Of a stretch of 64,000 nucleotides of DNA, positions 8,140 through 16,643 are shown piece by piece (position 1 is the stretch's first letter; every line of letters starts with the position of its first letter). Source of the stretch: Agromyces terreus (lineage in GTDB: Bacteria > Actinomycetota > Actinomycetes > Actinomycetales > Microbacteriaceae). A program made the translations under genes and the position numbers. The notes beneath the pieces were generated by a model that ran no database searches, was not told the DNA's origin, and saw only the letters and a list, made by a program, of their open reading frames with translations. The stretch is taken from NCBI RefSeq assembly GCF_009749465.1, contig NZ_WBIS01000006.1:62001-126000 (forward strand). Reading direction: 5' to 3'.

Positions 8140-9248
8140 GCCCGGTCGAGCTCCACGAGCTCGGAACGATGCAGCTCGAGCGAGGCCGACGCGATGAGCG
8201 CGTCGAGCTGTTCGGGCGTCGAGGCGCTCGCGACGGGGGCGATCACGGACGGCTTCGCGAGCAGCCACGCCAGGGCCACCGTCGCCGGCGCGACCTGGTG
8301 GGCGCGGGCGATGCCGTCGAGCACGGCGAGCACCTTCGTGCCGCGGCGCCCGAGGTGCGCGGCCGCGCGTTCGCCTCTCGCGTCGTGGCGCACGTCGGCG
8401 CGGCGTCGGATGCCGCCGCCGAGGAAGCCGTTGGCGAGCGGGAAGTAGGGCAGCACCGCGAGCCCCTGCGCGTGCGCGACGAGTTCGGTGGCGCCCTCGA
8501 ACCCGCTCCGTTCCATGAGGCTGTACCGGGTCGTGAGCGCCTGGAACCGCGGGAGGCCGTTCGCGGCGAGCACGCGCGCCTCGATGAGCCGCTCGGGACT
8601 GAAGTCGCTCGCGCCGATCGCGCGCACCTTGCCCGCCGCCACGAGGGCGCCGATCGCGCCGAGCGATTCTTCGAGCGGCACCTCGGGGTCTTCGCCGTGG
8701 AGGAAGAGCACGTCGATGCGATCGGTGCCCAACCGTTGCAGGCTGCCGTCCACGGCGGCGACGATCGCCTCGGGCGAGAGACCGGGGTGCTCGACCGAGC
8801 GGCCGACCTTGGTCATCACGTGCATGCGGTCGCGCGTCTTGCGAGAGGCCATCCAGGAGCCGATGATCGACTCACTGCGGCCCGAGGCGTAGCTGTCGGC
8901 GGTGTCGACGAGGTCGCCGCCCGTGCCGGCGAAGCGGTCGAGCACGGCGAAGGCGTCATCGTCCCCGAGGGTCCACCCGAAGGTGCTCGAGCCGAGCGCG
9001 AGCGGGTGCACGAGCATGTCGGTGTCGCCGAGTCGGGCGCGGAAGGGCACGAGGATGGGGCCGGAGAACGTGTTCGACGGGATGGTCTCGGCGAGGTGCG
9101 CGGGCGTCGTGCGCGCCGCGCGATCCGCGATGCCCGAAGCATCCGCGCTCGGGAATGCGTTGTTCGCACCGCGTTCGGGCTCGCGTTCGGCGAGAGCCAC
9201 CCTCGTGTCGCCGGCTTCGCGAACGCCCGCCATGTGTCGTCGTGCCAC
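8130..9248 (-). CDS. aldo/keto reductase
   Basis: NADPH-dependent carbonyl reductase of the AKR superfamily, TIM-barrel fold. Catalytic features are Asp and Tyr in VDTADSYASG, Lys in VMTKVGR and His in LFLHGEDPE. The C-terminal cofactor segment is APVASASTPEQLD. The barrel begins at about RLGDTDMLVHPLALG. GTG 9248 has a good GGAGGA site 7 nt upstream and a TATGGT -10 further up, but it gives a ~60-residue leader with no recognisable domain. Starts at 9233 (ATG) or 9050 (GTG) are possible. Confidence 0.88.
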   Translation of the reverse strand: MARRHMAGVREAGDTRVALAEREPERGANNAFPSADASGIADRAARTTPAHLAETIPSNTFSGPILVPFRARLGDTDMLVHPLALGSSTFGWTLGDDDAFAVLDRFAGTGGDLVDTADSYASGRSESIIGSWMASRKTRDRMHVMTKVGRSVEHPGLSPEAIVAAVDGSLQRLGTDRIDVLFLHGEDPEVPLEESLGAIGALVAAGKVRAIGASDFSPERLIEARVLAANGLPRFQALTTRYSLMERSGFEGATELVAHAQGLAVLPYFPLANGFLGGGIRRRADVRHDARGERAAAHLGRRGTKVLAVLDGIARAHQVAPATVALAWLLAKPSVIAPVASASTPEQLDALIASASLELHRSELVELDRASH

Positions 9249-9472
9249 GTCCGTCCTCCTCCCCAGGATTGAATCGACCATACGATGCCGCCGACGTCGG
9301 ATTGATGCCGCCACGGGAATTCCGAATGAACTGTTACCCAATCGTTTCGCCGCGACCCCCGAATGAGGGCTGATCGGCCGGTTTCGAAGGTGATTCGGTG
9401 CGGAGGCGCGATCGGATGGGTCCGGATGCCGCGACCTTCCGCCCGTGCGCCGAGCGCGTCGCCGTGGGTCCG
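9249..9472. other. intergenic region before the aldo/keto reductase
   Basis: Contains the minus-strand GGAGGA ribosome site (about 9251-9260) and a TATGGT -10 box for the reductase. About 9290-9400 is more AT-rich than its surroundings. No gene or terminator hairpin recognised. Confidence 0.4.
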
Positions 9473-10309
9473 TCAGCCGTTCGCGTCGGCGCGCCGCGCG
9501 ATCGCCTCCGCCTGCCGGAGCAGCGGCGCGTCGATCATGCGACCGCGGAACGCGAACACCCCCGGCCCCCCGGTCGCCTCGGCGAGCACGGCGTGCGCCC
9601 AATCGACCTGCTCGGCCGTCGGCCGGTACGCGGCCCGCACCTCGTCGACCTGCGACGGGTGGATGCACGCGGTGGCGGCGAACCCGAGCGCCGCGGCGTC
9701 GCGCGCCTCGGCGGACAGGCCGGCGAGGTCGCCGAGGTCGAGGTGCACCGCGTCGATCGCGGCGACGCCGTGGGCTGCCGCGGCGAGCTGCACGTGCGCC
9801 CGTGCATACCCGGCGACGCCGCGGTAGACGCCGTCGTCGTCGCGGCTGGAGGACCCGCCGAGCGAGGCGACGAGGTCTTCGGCGCCCCACATCAGCGCCA
9901 TGACGTCGGGGATCGCGGCGATCGCCGGCGCGGCGAGCACGCCCCGCGCCGTCTCGCAGAGCGCGATGACCTCCAGGCCGACGAGGTCGATCAGGTCGGC
10001 GGTGCCCTCGCACTTCGCGAGCATGACGGTGCGGTACGCCGTCTCGCCGAGCATGGCGACGTCGGCCGCGAACTCGGGAGACGATGCGGGGTTGACCCGC
10101 ACGATCACACGCCCGGGGTCGAGCGCGCCGGGTCCGGACGCGGATGCCGCGACGGCACGCCGTGCGTCGGCCTTCGCCTCGGGCGCGACGGCGTCCTCGA
10201 GGTCGAGGATCACGGCGTCGGCACGTTCGACGGCCTTGGCGAACCGGTCGGGCCGGTCGGCCGGGCAGAAGAGGAGCGCAGGACCGAAGCGGAACGTCGG
10301 ATGCGTCAT
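9473..10309 (-). CDS. HpcH/HpaI aldolase / citrate lyase beta-like CoA-ester lyase
   Basis: CitE-like lyase, 278 residues. It has Glu/Asp metal ligands in [11 protein letters not shown], Arg in [20 protein letters not shown], and the C-terminal [11 protein letters not shown] typical of CitE/Mcl proteins. It is the last gene of the carboxylase operon and overlaps MaoC by 4 bp. In Mycobacterium tuberculosis the homologue in the same neighbourhood (Rv2498c) cleaves 3-hydroxy-3-methylglutaryl-type CoA esters in leucine and itaconate breakdown. The same role is inferred here: HMG-CoA to acetyl-CoA and acetoacetate. Confidence 0.9.
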   Translation of the reverse strand: MTHPTFRFGPALLFCPADRPDRFAKAVERADAVILDLEDAVAPEAKADARRAVAASASGPGALDPGRVIVRVNPASSPEFAADVAMLGETAYRTVMLAKCEGTADLIDLVGLEVIALCETARGVLAAPAIAAIPDVMALMWGAEDLVASLGGSSSRDDDGVYRGVAGYARAHVQLAAAAHGVAAIDAVHLDLGDLAGLSAEARDAAALGFAATACIHPSQVDEVRAAYRPTAEQVDWAHAVLAEATGGPGVFAFRGRMIDAPLLRQAEAIARRADANG

Positions 10310-10875
10310 CCGCTCGCTCCCGGTTCGGCCGCCCGCTCCGCCGCGGCGCGTTCCCCCGCCTCGCGCGTGAGCACGAGCATGCTGCGGGAGGCCGTCGCGA
10401 CGACGACCCCCGCCTCGTTGCGGGCCGTGTGCTCGAGGACCACGATGCCCTCGCCCGGCCGCGAGGACGAGCGGCGCTTGGAGGCCACCACGCTCTCGCC
10501 GTACAGCGTGTCCCCCACGAAGACCGGGTTCGGGAACGCGACCTCGCCGAATCCCAGGTTCGCGACGAGCGTCCCCTGCGTGAGCTGGCCGACCGACTGG
10601 CCCACGAGGGTCGACAGGGTGAACAGCGAGTTCACGAGGATGCGGCCGAACGGCTGCGTCGCCGCGAACGCCGCATCGAGGTGCAGCGGCTGCGGGTTCA
10701 TCGTGAGCGTCGTGAAGAGCACGTTGTCGGCCTCGGTGACCGTGCGGCCCGGGCGGTGCAGGTAGCGCACGCCCTCCTCGAACTCCTCGAACCAGAGGCC
10801 GCGCTGCACGACCTCGCGCATCGGGGCGGCCTCCCCCGCGGCATCCGTCGTCGGCCCCGTCGTGGCATCCGTCAT
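10306..10875 (-). CDS. MaoC-family enoyl-CoA hydratase
   Basis: Hot-dog-fold hydratase, 189 residues, like Rv2499c of mycobacteria. The hydratase motif with catalytic Asp and His is in [21 protein letters not shown], followed by [16 protein letters not shown]. It probably hydrates 3-methylglutaconyl-CoA before cleavage by the CitE-like lyase, since no crotonase-type hydratase is present in the locus. Overlaps citE-like by 4 bp (ATGA); 28 bp after the acyl-CoA dehydrogenase. Confidence 0.9.
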   Translation of the reverse strand: MTDATTGPTTDAAGEAAPMREVVQRGLWFEEFEEGVRYLHRPGRTVTEADNVLFTTLTMNPQPLHLDAAFAATQPFGRILVNSLFTLSTLVGQSVGQLTQGTLVANLGFGEVAFPNPVFVGDTLYGESVVASKRRSSSRPGEGIVVLEHTARNEAGVVVATASRSMLVLTREAGERAAAERAAEPGASG

Positions 10876-10903
10876 CTGCTGCTGCTCCCCCTCGGCCCGC
10901 CGG

Positions 10904-12070
10904 TTACGCGACGAGGCCGAGCTCGCGCGTGATGATCATGAGCTGCACCTCGGTCGTGCCCTCGCCGATCTCGAGGATCTTCGAGTCGCGGTAGTGGCGG
11001 GCGACGGCGTTCTCGTTCATGAAGCCGTAGCCGCCGAAGATCTGCGTCGCGTCGCGTGCGTTGTCCATGGCCGCCTCCCCCGAGACCATCTTCGCGATGG
11101 ATGCCTCGAGTGTGAAGGGCTTGCCCGCGTCGAGCTTGCGCGCCGCGTCGTGCCACGCGAGCCGGGCCTGGTGCACGCGCGCCTGCATCCTCGCGATCTT
11201 GAAGGCGATGTGCTGGTTCGAGCCGATGTTCGTGCCGAACACCTTGCGCTCCTTCGAGTAGCGCAGCGCCTCCTCGAGGCATCCCTGCGCAGCACCCGTC
11301 GCGAGCGCCGCGAACGCGACCCGTCCCTCGTTGAGCGTGCGGAGGAAGTTCGCGTACCCCCGGCCTCGTTCGCCGAGCAGGTTCGTCTCGGGCACGCGCA
11401 CATCGCGGAGGGTCAGCGGATGCGTGTCGGAGGTGTGCCAGCCCACCTTGTCGTAGCTCGGCTCGACCGTGAAGCCCGGAGTGTCGTTCGGCACGATGAT
11501 CGTCGAGAGCTCGGGCTTCGTGCCGCCGTCGGCGCCCGTGCGCCGCCCCGTGACCGCGGTGATCGTCACGAAACGGGTGATCGGCGTGCCCGAGTTGGTG
11601 ATGAACTGCTTCGAGCCGTTGATCACCCACTCGCCGCCGTCGAGTTCGGCCGTCGTGGCCGTGGCGCCCGCGTCGCTGCCCGCGCCCGCCTCGGTGAGGC
11701 CGAAGCCCGCCAGCGCGCGCCCCGTGACGAGGTCCGGCAGGTACTCGGCCTGCTGCTCGGGCGTGCCGTGGCGGTAGATCGGCATGACGCCGAGCCCCAC
11801 GCCCGCCTCGAGGGTCACGCCGATCGACTGGTCGACCCGGCCCAGCGCCTCGACCGCGAGGCAGAGTTCGAAGTAGCTGCGGCCCTGACCGCCGACCTCC
11901 TTCGGGAACGGCAGGCCGAAGAGTCCCATGTCGCCCATCTGCGCGATGATCTCCATCGGCAGCCGCCGCTCGGTGTCGTACTCGTACGCGGCGGGCGCGA
12001 CGACGCGGTCGGCGAAGTCCGCGACGTCGTCGGAGAGGCGCTGCTCGGCGTCACTGAGGTCGTACTGCAT
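10904..12070 (-). CDS. acyl-CoA dehydrogenase (probable isovaleryl-CoA dehydrogenase, FadE19-like)
   Basis: FAD enzyme of 388 residues that would oxidise isovaleryl-CoA to 3-methylcrotonyl-CoA. FAD/substrate motifs are [14 protein letters not shown] and FITNSGT. The C-terminal [16 protein letters not shown] carries a Glu at the usual acyl-CoA dehydrogenase base position. Classical isovaleryl-CoA dehydrogenases place the base elsewhere, so the substrate is assigned mainly from its place between the carboxylase and the MaoC/CitE pair. Its start overlaps accA1 by 20 bp. Confidence 0.92.
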   Translation of the reverse strand: MQYDLSDAEQRLSDDVADFADRVVAPAAYEYDTERRLPMEIIAQMGDMGLFGLPFPKEVGGQGRSYFELCLAVEALGRVDQSIGVTLEAGVGLGVMPIYRHGTPEQQAEYLPDLVTGRALAGFGLTEAGAGSDAGATATTAELDGGEWVINGSKQFITNSGTPITRFVTITAVTGRRTGADGGTKPELSTIIVPNDTPGFTVEPSYDKVGWHTSDTHPLTLRDVRVPETNLLGERGRGYANFLRTLNEGRVAFAALATGAAQGCLEEALRYSKERKVFGTNIGSNQHIAFKIARMQARVHQARLAWHDAARKLDAGKPFTLEASIAKMVSGEAAMDNARDATQIFGGYGFMNENAVARHYRDSKILEIGEGTTEVQLMIITRELGLVA

Positions 12071-14291
12071 GCGGGTGCTCCTGTTCGTCGGCGGCCCGGG
12101 TCACGGGCCGCTCGGGGTGGGCGCGGGCGGCCGGGTCGCTGGTGGCGACCGGTTCGGCCTGGTCGGGTTCAGGATCGGCCGCGAGCTCGATGCGCGCCAC
12201 GGCCTGGTCGCGCGAGACCAGGTCGCCGACGGATGCCGCGAGGTGCACGATGCCGTCGGAGGTCGCCGTGATGCGGTGCTCCATCTTCATGGCCTCGACG
12301 GCGAGGACCGGGTCGCCGGCCGCGACGGCGCCTCCGTCGACGACGAACACGGCCGTGACGGTGCCCGGCATGGGCGCCCGCAGGTCGAGGTTCGCCGCGG
12401 CGCCGCCACGTTCCGCGAGGGCACGGCGGGCCTCGGCGGCCGCACGACGGTCGACGACGACGAAGGCCGCGGTGCCGGATGCGTCGTGCACCCAGATCGT
12501 GCCGTCGGCGGCGTCACGGACGGCTGACGGATGCGGCGACACTCCGTCGGCGGCGGGATGGGGCGGCGTGTCGGGGCGATCGTCAGCCCGGACGGACACA
12601 CCTTGCGGTGCAGAGGAGGGGACGGGGGAGGGGACGGGTGTGGGGGTGTCGGTAGGGACGGGGGTGAGGACGTCGGTGGGGACTGGGGTGAGGATGTCGG
12701 TGGGGACGGCGACGGGCACGACCGAGGCCGGGTCGTCGCGGGGGGCGAGCAGCACCGTCGGCGGGCGGTGCGCGCCGAGGCGCCAACCCGCGGCATCCGA
12801 CCAGGCGGCCGGTCCCCCGTCGGTCGCATCGCGGCGGGCCCGTGCGAGATCGGCGAGCACGACGGATGCCGCGGCGGCGAGCTGCCCGGCCGACGGGGTC
12901 GCGGCGGCGGGCTGCGGCATCCGCCCGATGAGGCCGGTGTCGAGCGCGCCGGAGCGCACGTCGGGTTCGGCGAGGAGGCGCCCGAGGAATCCGAGGTTCG
13001 TGTCGACGCCGAGCACCACGGTCTCGGCGAGCGCGGCGTCGAGCCGTTCGAGCGCCTCGGCACGGTCTGCTCCGTAGGCGATGATCTTCGCGAGCATGGG
13101 GTCGTAGTCGGCGGTGACGACCTGCCCCGTGCGGATGCCGGCATCGACGCGCACCCCGTCGCCGGTCGGCGGCGCCCAGGCCAGCACCTCGCCCGTCGAG
13201 GGCAGGAACCCGCGCTCGGGCGACTCAGCGTAGACGCGCGCCTCGATCGCATGGCCGGTGAGGCGCACGTCGGGCTGCCCGAAGCCGAGCGGCTGCCCGG
13301 CGGCGATGCGCAACTGCTGCTCGACGAGGTCGATGCCCGTGACGAGTTCGGTCACGGGGTGCTCGACCTGGAGCCGGGTGTTCATCTCGATGAAGAAGAA
13401 CTCGTCTGGCGCGGCATCCGACACGAGGAATTCGACCGTGCCGGCACCCAGGTAGTCGACGCTTCGGGCGGCGTCGCACGCGGCCCGGCCGATGCGCTCG
13501 CGGGTCGCCTCGTCGAGCAGCGGCGACGGCGCCTCTTCGACGACCTTCTGGTGGCGACGCTGCAGCGAGCACTCGCGCTCGCCGAGGTGCAGGACCGCGC
13601 CGAACGCGTCGGCGAGTACCTGCACCTCGATATGGCGGGGTCGTTCGATGAGGCGCTCGAGCAGCAGCGTGTCGTCGCCGAACGAGGTGCGCGCCACCCG
13701 GCGGGCGGCCGGCACGGCCTCGGCGAGCTCGGCGCGGTCGCGCGCGATCTGCATGCCCTTGCCGCCGCCGCCCGCCGACGGCTTGACGAGGAGCGGGAAT
13801 CCGACCTGCTCCCCCGCGGCCACCAGCGCGGCGTCGTCGAGGTCGGGGTCTGAGACGCCCGGCACCACGGGTACGCCGGATGCCGCGACATGCCGCTTCG
13901 CCCGGATCTTGTCGCCCATGACGGCCAGCGCCTCGTCGCCCGGCCCGATGAACACGATGCCGGCGGCGCGGCAGGCCGCGGCGAAGCCCGCGTGCTCGGA
14001 GAGGAACCCGTAGCCGGGGTGCACGGCCTGCGCGCCGGTCTCGAGGGCCGCGGCGACGAGCCGGTCGGGGTCGAGGTAGCTCTGGGCGGCCGGCGCGGGG
14101 CCGACGCGCACCGCCTCGTCGGCGAGGCGCACGTGCGGGGCATCGGCATCGGCGTCGGAGAAGACGGCGATCGAGCGGATGCCGAGCCGGCGCAGCGTGC
14201 GGATGACGCGCACGGCGATCTCGCCGCGGTTGGCGACGAGCACGCGCTCGAAGGGTCGGATGCCGGCGGTCGTGCCCATCTCTCGCGTCAT
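12051..14291 (-). CDS. accA1: acyl-CoA carboxylase biotin-carrying alpha subunit (methylcrotonyl-CoA carboxylase type)
   Basis: Biotin carboxylase plus biotin carrier in one ~746-residue chain. N-terminus: VLVANRGEIAVRVIRT. The ATP-grasp domain has KPSAGGGGKGM, EMNTRLQVEHPVTE and HAIEARVYAE. The C-terminal biotin site is EAMKMEH. Between them (about residues 525-565) is a Pro/Thr linker of PTDxLTPV units absent from typical 650-680-residue homologues. It pairs with accD1 at 18424-20031. The ATG at 14291 has AGAGAGG upstream; ATG 14279 or 14321 are alternatives. Two GTTA-N8-TAAC elements lie upstream. Substrate is inferred from context. Confidence 0.93.
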   Translation of the reverse strand: MTREMGTTAGIRPFERVLVANRGEIAVRVIRTLRRLGIRSIAVFSDADADAPHVRLADEAVRVGPAPAAQSYLDPDRLVAAALETGAQAVHPGYGFLSEHAGFAAACRAAGIVFIGPGDEALAVMGDKIRAKRHVAASGVPVVPGVSDPDLDDAALVAAGEQVGFPLLVKPSAGGGGKGMQIARDRAELAEAVPAARRVARTSFGDDTLLLERLIERPRHIEVQVLADAFGAVLHLGERECSLQRRHQKVVEEAPSPLLDEATRERIGRAACDAARSVDYLGAGTVEFLVSDAAPDEFFFIEMNTRLQVEHPVTELVTGIDLVEQQLRIAAGQPLGFGQPDVRLTGHAIEARVYAESPERGFLPSTGEVLAWAPPTGDGVRVDAGIRTGQVVTADYDPMLAKIIAYGADRAEALERLDAALAETVVLGVDTNLGFLGRLLAEPDVRSGALDTGLIGRMPQPAAATPSAGQLAAAASVVLADLARARRDATDGGPAAWSDAAGWRLGAHRPPTVLLAPRDDPASVVPVAVPTDILTPVPTDVLTPVPTDTPTPVPSPVPSSAPQGVSVRADDRPDTPPHPAADGVSPHPSAVRDAADGTIWVHDASGTAAFVVVDRRAAAEARRALAERGGAAANLDLRAPMPGTVTAVFVVDGGAVAAGDPVLAVEAMKMEHRITATSDGIVHLAASVGDLVSRDQAVARIELAADPEPDQAEPVATSDPAARAHPERPVTRAADEQEHPHAVRPQ
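12648..12709. repeat. 24-bp tandem repeats encoding the accA1 linker
   Basis: Units start at 12648, 12672 and 12696 (period 24 bp, the last incomplete). They are almost free of G-to-C symmetry and encode repeated PTD(I/V/T)LTPV on the minus strand. Confidence 0.8.
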
Positions 14292-14325
14292 CCGCCTCTC
14301 TGCGGGTTCCGCGCGCACCATCTCG

Positions 14326-14367
14326 GTTAACGCGCACTAACTGGATCTGATGTTAGTGAGTGTTAAC
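14326..14367. promoter_or_regulatory. two TetR-type operators upstream of accA1
   Basis: GTTAACGCGCACTAAC (14326-14341) and GTTAGTGAGTGTTAAC (14352-14367), centres 26 bp apart. Each has GTTA/TAAC ends, and the two are near mirror images of each other. They share the pattern of the element before accD1 (20080-20095). A TAACAT sequence on the minus strand between them could be the accA1 -10 box, so bound protein would block transcription. Confidence 0.75.
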
Positions 14368-14403
14368 TGAAACCGCAAGGACGCCCGCGGTCGCGGTTCG
14401 CGT

Positions 14404-15036
14404 TCAGATGCCGGCCGACCCGGCGCCGGCCGACCCGGCGCCGGCCGACCCGGCGACCGTCGACCCGGCGACCGTCGACCCGGCGACGGCTCCGACGAGC
14501 GCCTCGACCCCGAACTCGAACGCCCGGTCGACATCGCCCCCGAGCCGGAAGGCGCCGGCGAGCTCCATGCCGATGAAGCCGTTCGCCCAGGCCGTGAAGG
14601 TGCGCGCCGCGTCGAGCGCATGATCCGCGCCGGCGAGCTCGGCCGTCGCCGCGAGCACTGGCGCGGCCGCGGCCTCGAGTCGCTCGGGGGCGAGGCGGAG
14701 CTCGGAGCCGGGTGCGAACACGAGGCCGAATGCGGCCGGGCGGTCGCGGGCGAACGCGCGCACCGCGCGGGCCAGCGCACGCAGGCGATCGCGAGGATCC
14801 GCGCCGGCGGCGTCGGCGGCCCGTTGCACGACCGCGGCGAGGTCGCGGAGCGTCGCGTCGGCCACCAGCGCGATGAGCGCTTCCCGACCGGTCACCCGCT
14901 TGTAGAGCGACGGCGCTCGCACGCCGACCCGCGCGGCGACGGCCTGCATCGTGAGCCCGTCGAGGCCCCCGAGCTCGAGCAGTTCGCGGCCCGCGCCGAC
15001 GATCTCGGGGAGGGAGGTTCGATCGGGTGTCGGCAT
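14404..15036 (-). CDS. TetR-family transcriptional regulator
   Basis: A 210-residue repressor. HTH: LTMQAVAARVGVRAPSLYKRV (residues about 28-48). The C-terminal half resembles the WHG/TetR_C_33 type (FTAWANGFIGMELAGAF). It is divergent from a metallo-beta-lactamase gene with a palindrome-rich 163-bp gap between them, so it probably controls that gene and itself. The last ~26 residues are AGS(T/A)(V/G) repeats encoded by a tandem 15-bp repeat, and are probably disordered. Not obviously linked to leucine catabolism. Confidence 0.88.
   Translation of the reverse strand: MPTPDRTSLPEIVGAGRELLELGGLDGLTMQAVAARVGVRAPSLYKRVTGREALIALVADATLRDLAAVVQRAADAAGADPRDRLRALARAVRAFARDRPAAFGLVFAPGSELRLAPERLEAAAAPVLAATAELAGADHALDAARTFTAWANGFIGMELAGAFRLGGDVDRAFEFGVEALVGAVAGSTVAGSTVAGSAGAGSAGAGSAGI
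14411..14487. repeat. 15-bp tandem repeats at the 3' end of the TetR gene
   Basis: About five units of the type CCGGCCGACCCGGCG / ACCGTCGACCCGGCG. They encode the Ala-Gly-Ser-rich C-terminal tail of the TetR protein. Confidence 0.8.
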
Positions 15037-15073
15037 CTGGGCTCCTCGGCTGATCGAACGGATGCCCGCTCGT

Positions 15074-15118
15074 GATGGCTATTGACGTTCGCCATCATAG
15101 CTATGTAACGTAGCCATC
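15074..15118. promoter_or_regulatory. palindromic operator region between TetR and metallo-hydrolase genes
   Basis: GATGGCTA (15074-15081) mirrors TAGCCATC (15111-15118). Between them lies a perfect 10-bp palindrome CATAGCTATG (15096-15105). The location between two divergent starts fits an autoregulated TetR operator. Confidence 0.6.
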
Positions 15119-15199
15119 GCCAACCGCACCCCGCCGACCGCCGACCGCCGACCCCGACCGCCGACCCGGCTCCCCGCGAAGGCCCGAGACGAAGGACCC

Positions 15200-15934
15200 G
15201 TGCTCATCATGCAGCTCGCACCCTCACTGCACCGCATCGGCAACGAAATAGTCGCCGCCTACCTCGTCGAGGCGCCCGACGGCGTCACCGTGATCGATGC
15301 CGGACTCGCCGGCCAGTGGACGGAGCTCGTCGCCGAGCTCGAGGCGATGGGCCGGACGCTCGACGACGTCCGGGGCGTCGTGCTCACCCACGGCGACGGC
15401 GACCACATCGGCTTCGCCGAGCGCCTGCGCCGCGAGCACGCCGTGCCCGTGCACGTGCACGAGGCCGATGCGGCCCGCGCCCGCGGGGAGGTGTCGAGCA
15501 GGCCCGCGTGGGGACGCATGCGGATCGGCGCGACGGCGAGCTTCCTCTGGTACGCGCTGCGGAAGAACGGCCTGCGCACGACCCCGCTCAGCGAGGTCGT
15601 CACCGTGCGCGACGGCGAGGTGCTCGACCTTCCGGGCTCCCCCGAGATCATCGGCCTGCCCGGGCACTCCCCCGGCAGCATCGCGATCCACGTGCCGTCG
15701 GTCGACGCGGTCTTCGTCGGCGACGGGCTCACGACCCGGCATGTGCTCACGGGCGTCGAGGGTCCGCAGCCCGCACCGTTCACCGACGATCCGGCCGAGG
15801 CGCTCGCGTCGCTGCGTCGCATCTCGGGGCTCGGCGCCGCGTGGGTGCTTCCGGGGCACGGGGCGCCCTGGCACGGCGGGGTCGAGCGAGCCGTCGCCGA
15901 GGTCGAGCGCGCGGCCGCGGCATCCGGCGCCTGA
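15200..15934 (+). CDS. MBL-fold metallo-hydrolase
   Basis: Metallo-beta-lactamase superfamily hydrolase, 244 residues. Zinc motif THGDGDHIGF (HxDxDH) near residue 64, second His in GLPGHSPGS, Asp in VFVGDGL, last His in LPGHGAPW. Substrate unknown; such enzymes include lactonases and thioesterases. GTG 15200 has GAAGGA just upstream; ATG 15209 is an alternative. Transcribed divergently from a TetR regulator that probably represses it. Confidence 0.9.
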   Translation: MLIMQLAPSLHRIGNEIVAAYLVEAPDGVTVIDAGLAGQWTELVAELEAMGRTLDDVRGVVLTHGDGDHIGFAERLRREHAVPVHVHEADAARARGEVSSRPAWGRMRIGATASFLWYALRKNGLRTTPLSEVVTVRDGEVLDLPGSPEIIGLPGHSPGSIAIHVPSVDAVFVGDGLTTRHVLTGVEGPQPAPFTDDPAEALASLRRISGLGAAWVLPGHGAPWHGGVERAVAEVERAAAASGA

Positions 15935-15971
15935 CGCCCCGAACCGGCGGCCCGGGGGCCGCCCGCCGAAC

Positions 15972-16643
15972 TCAGAAGCTGCCGATGCCCTTGCCGAGCA
16001 TCGAGACGCCGATCACCAGCAGCAGCACGGCCATGATGAGCGCGTTCTCCTGCGCGAGCCACACGCGCAGGGCGTCGAGCGGGCCGCGCAGCTTGTCGGC
16101 CGCGATGAGGTACGCGATCACGGGAATCGCCACCGTGCTGGCCGCGATGACGACGTAGATCGCGATCACGAGCACGATGCCGCCGCCCGTCAGTTGCGCC
16201 GCGCCGATCGCGGTGCCGGCCCCTGCGGCCATGATCAGGTTCTTCGGGTTCAGCGCCGAGAGCAGGAACCCGAGTCCGAAGGCCCCGAAGAAGCTGATCT
16301 TGTCGATCGCCTGCATCCACTTCGGCAGCACGGGCTCCTCGCCCTTCTTCGGGCGCTTGCGCCACTGCCCCACCGCGAGCACGAGCAGCAGGAGGCCGAG
16401 TACGAGCTGGATGACGCCCTGGATCGGCTTCGACGCACCGGGGTCCTCTTCGGGGAGGACCGCCGCGAGCGCCGTGAACACGGACACGGCGACGATGATG
16501 CCGACGAGCCAGCCGAGCAGGAATCCCACGCTCGTCACTCGCGCCTTCGGGGAGAGCAGCATGAGGATCGCCGCGATGATCGGGACCGGGCTGATCGCGA
16601 CGCCGAGTGCGAGTGGGAGGATGCCGCCGATGGCGCCGTTCAT
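15972..16643 (-). CDS. GAP-family (Sap/SfLAP-like) membrane protein
   Basis: A 223-residue protein with about six transmembrane helices and the LysE-like layout of the GAP family. Features include the N-terminal LALGVAISPVPIIAAILML, a hydrophilic loop after helix 3 (QWRKRPKKGEEPVLPKW), and LLSALNPKNLIMAAGAG. In mycobacteria the family member Gap is tied to glycopeptidolipid export; the substrate here is unknown. The start overlaps the SulP stop by 4 bp, so the two are translationally coupled. Confidence 0.85.
   Translation of the reverse strand: MNGAIGGILPLALGVAISPVPIIAAILMLLSPKARVTSVGFLLGWLVGIIVAVSVFTALAAVLPEEDPGASKPIQGVIQLVLGLLLLVLAVGQWRKRPKKGEEPVLPKWMQAIDKISFFGAFGLGFLLSALNPKNLIMAAGAGTAIGAAQLTGGGIVLVIAIYVVIAASTVAIPVIAYLIAADKLRGPLDALRVWLAQENALIMAVLLLVIGVSMLGKGIGSF

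Noticed and set aside
14404..15036. This TetR as the leucine-operon regulator
   Set aside because: It is divergent from the MBL gene with its own palindrome. The GTTAGTG element is centred between accD1 and the other TetR at 20129.
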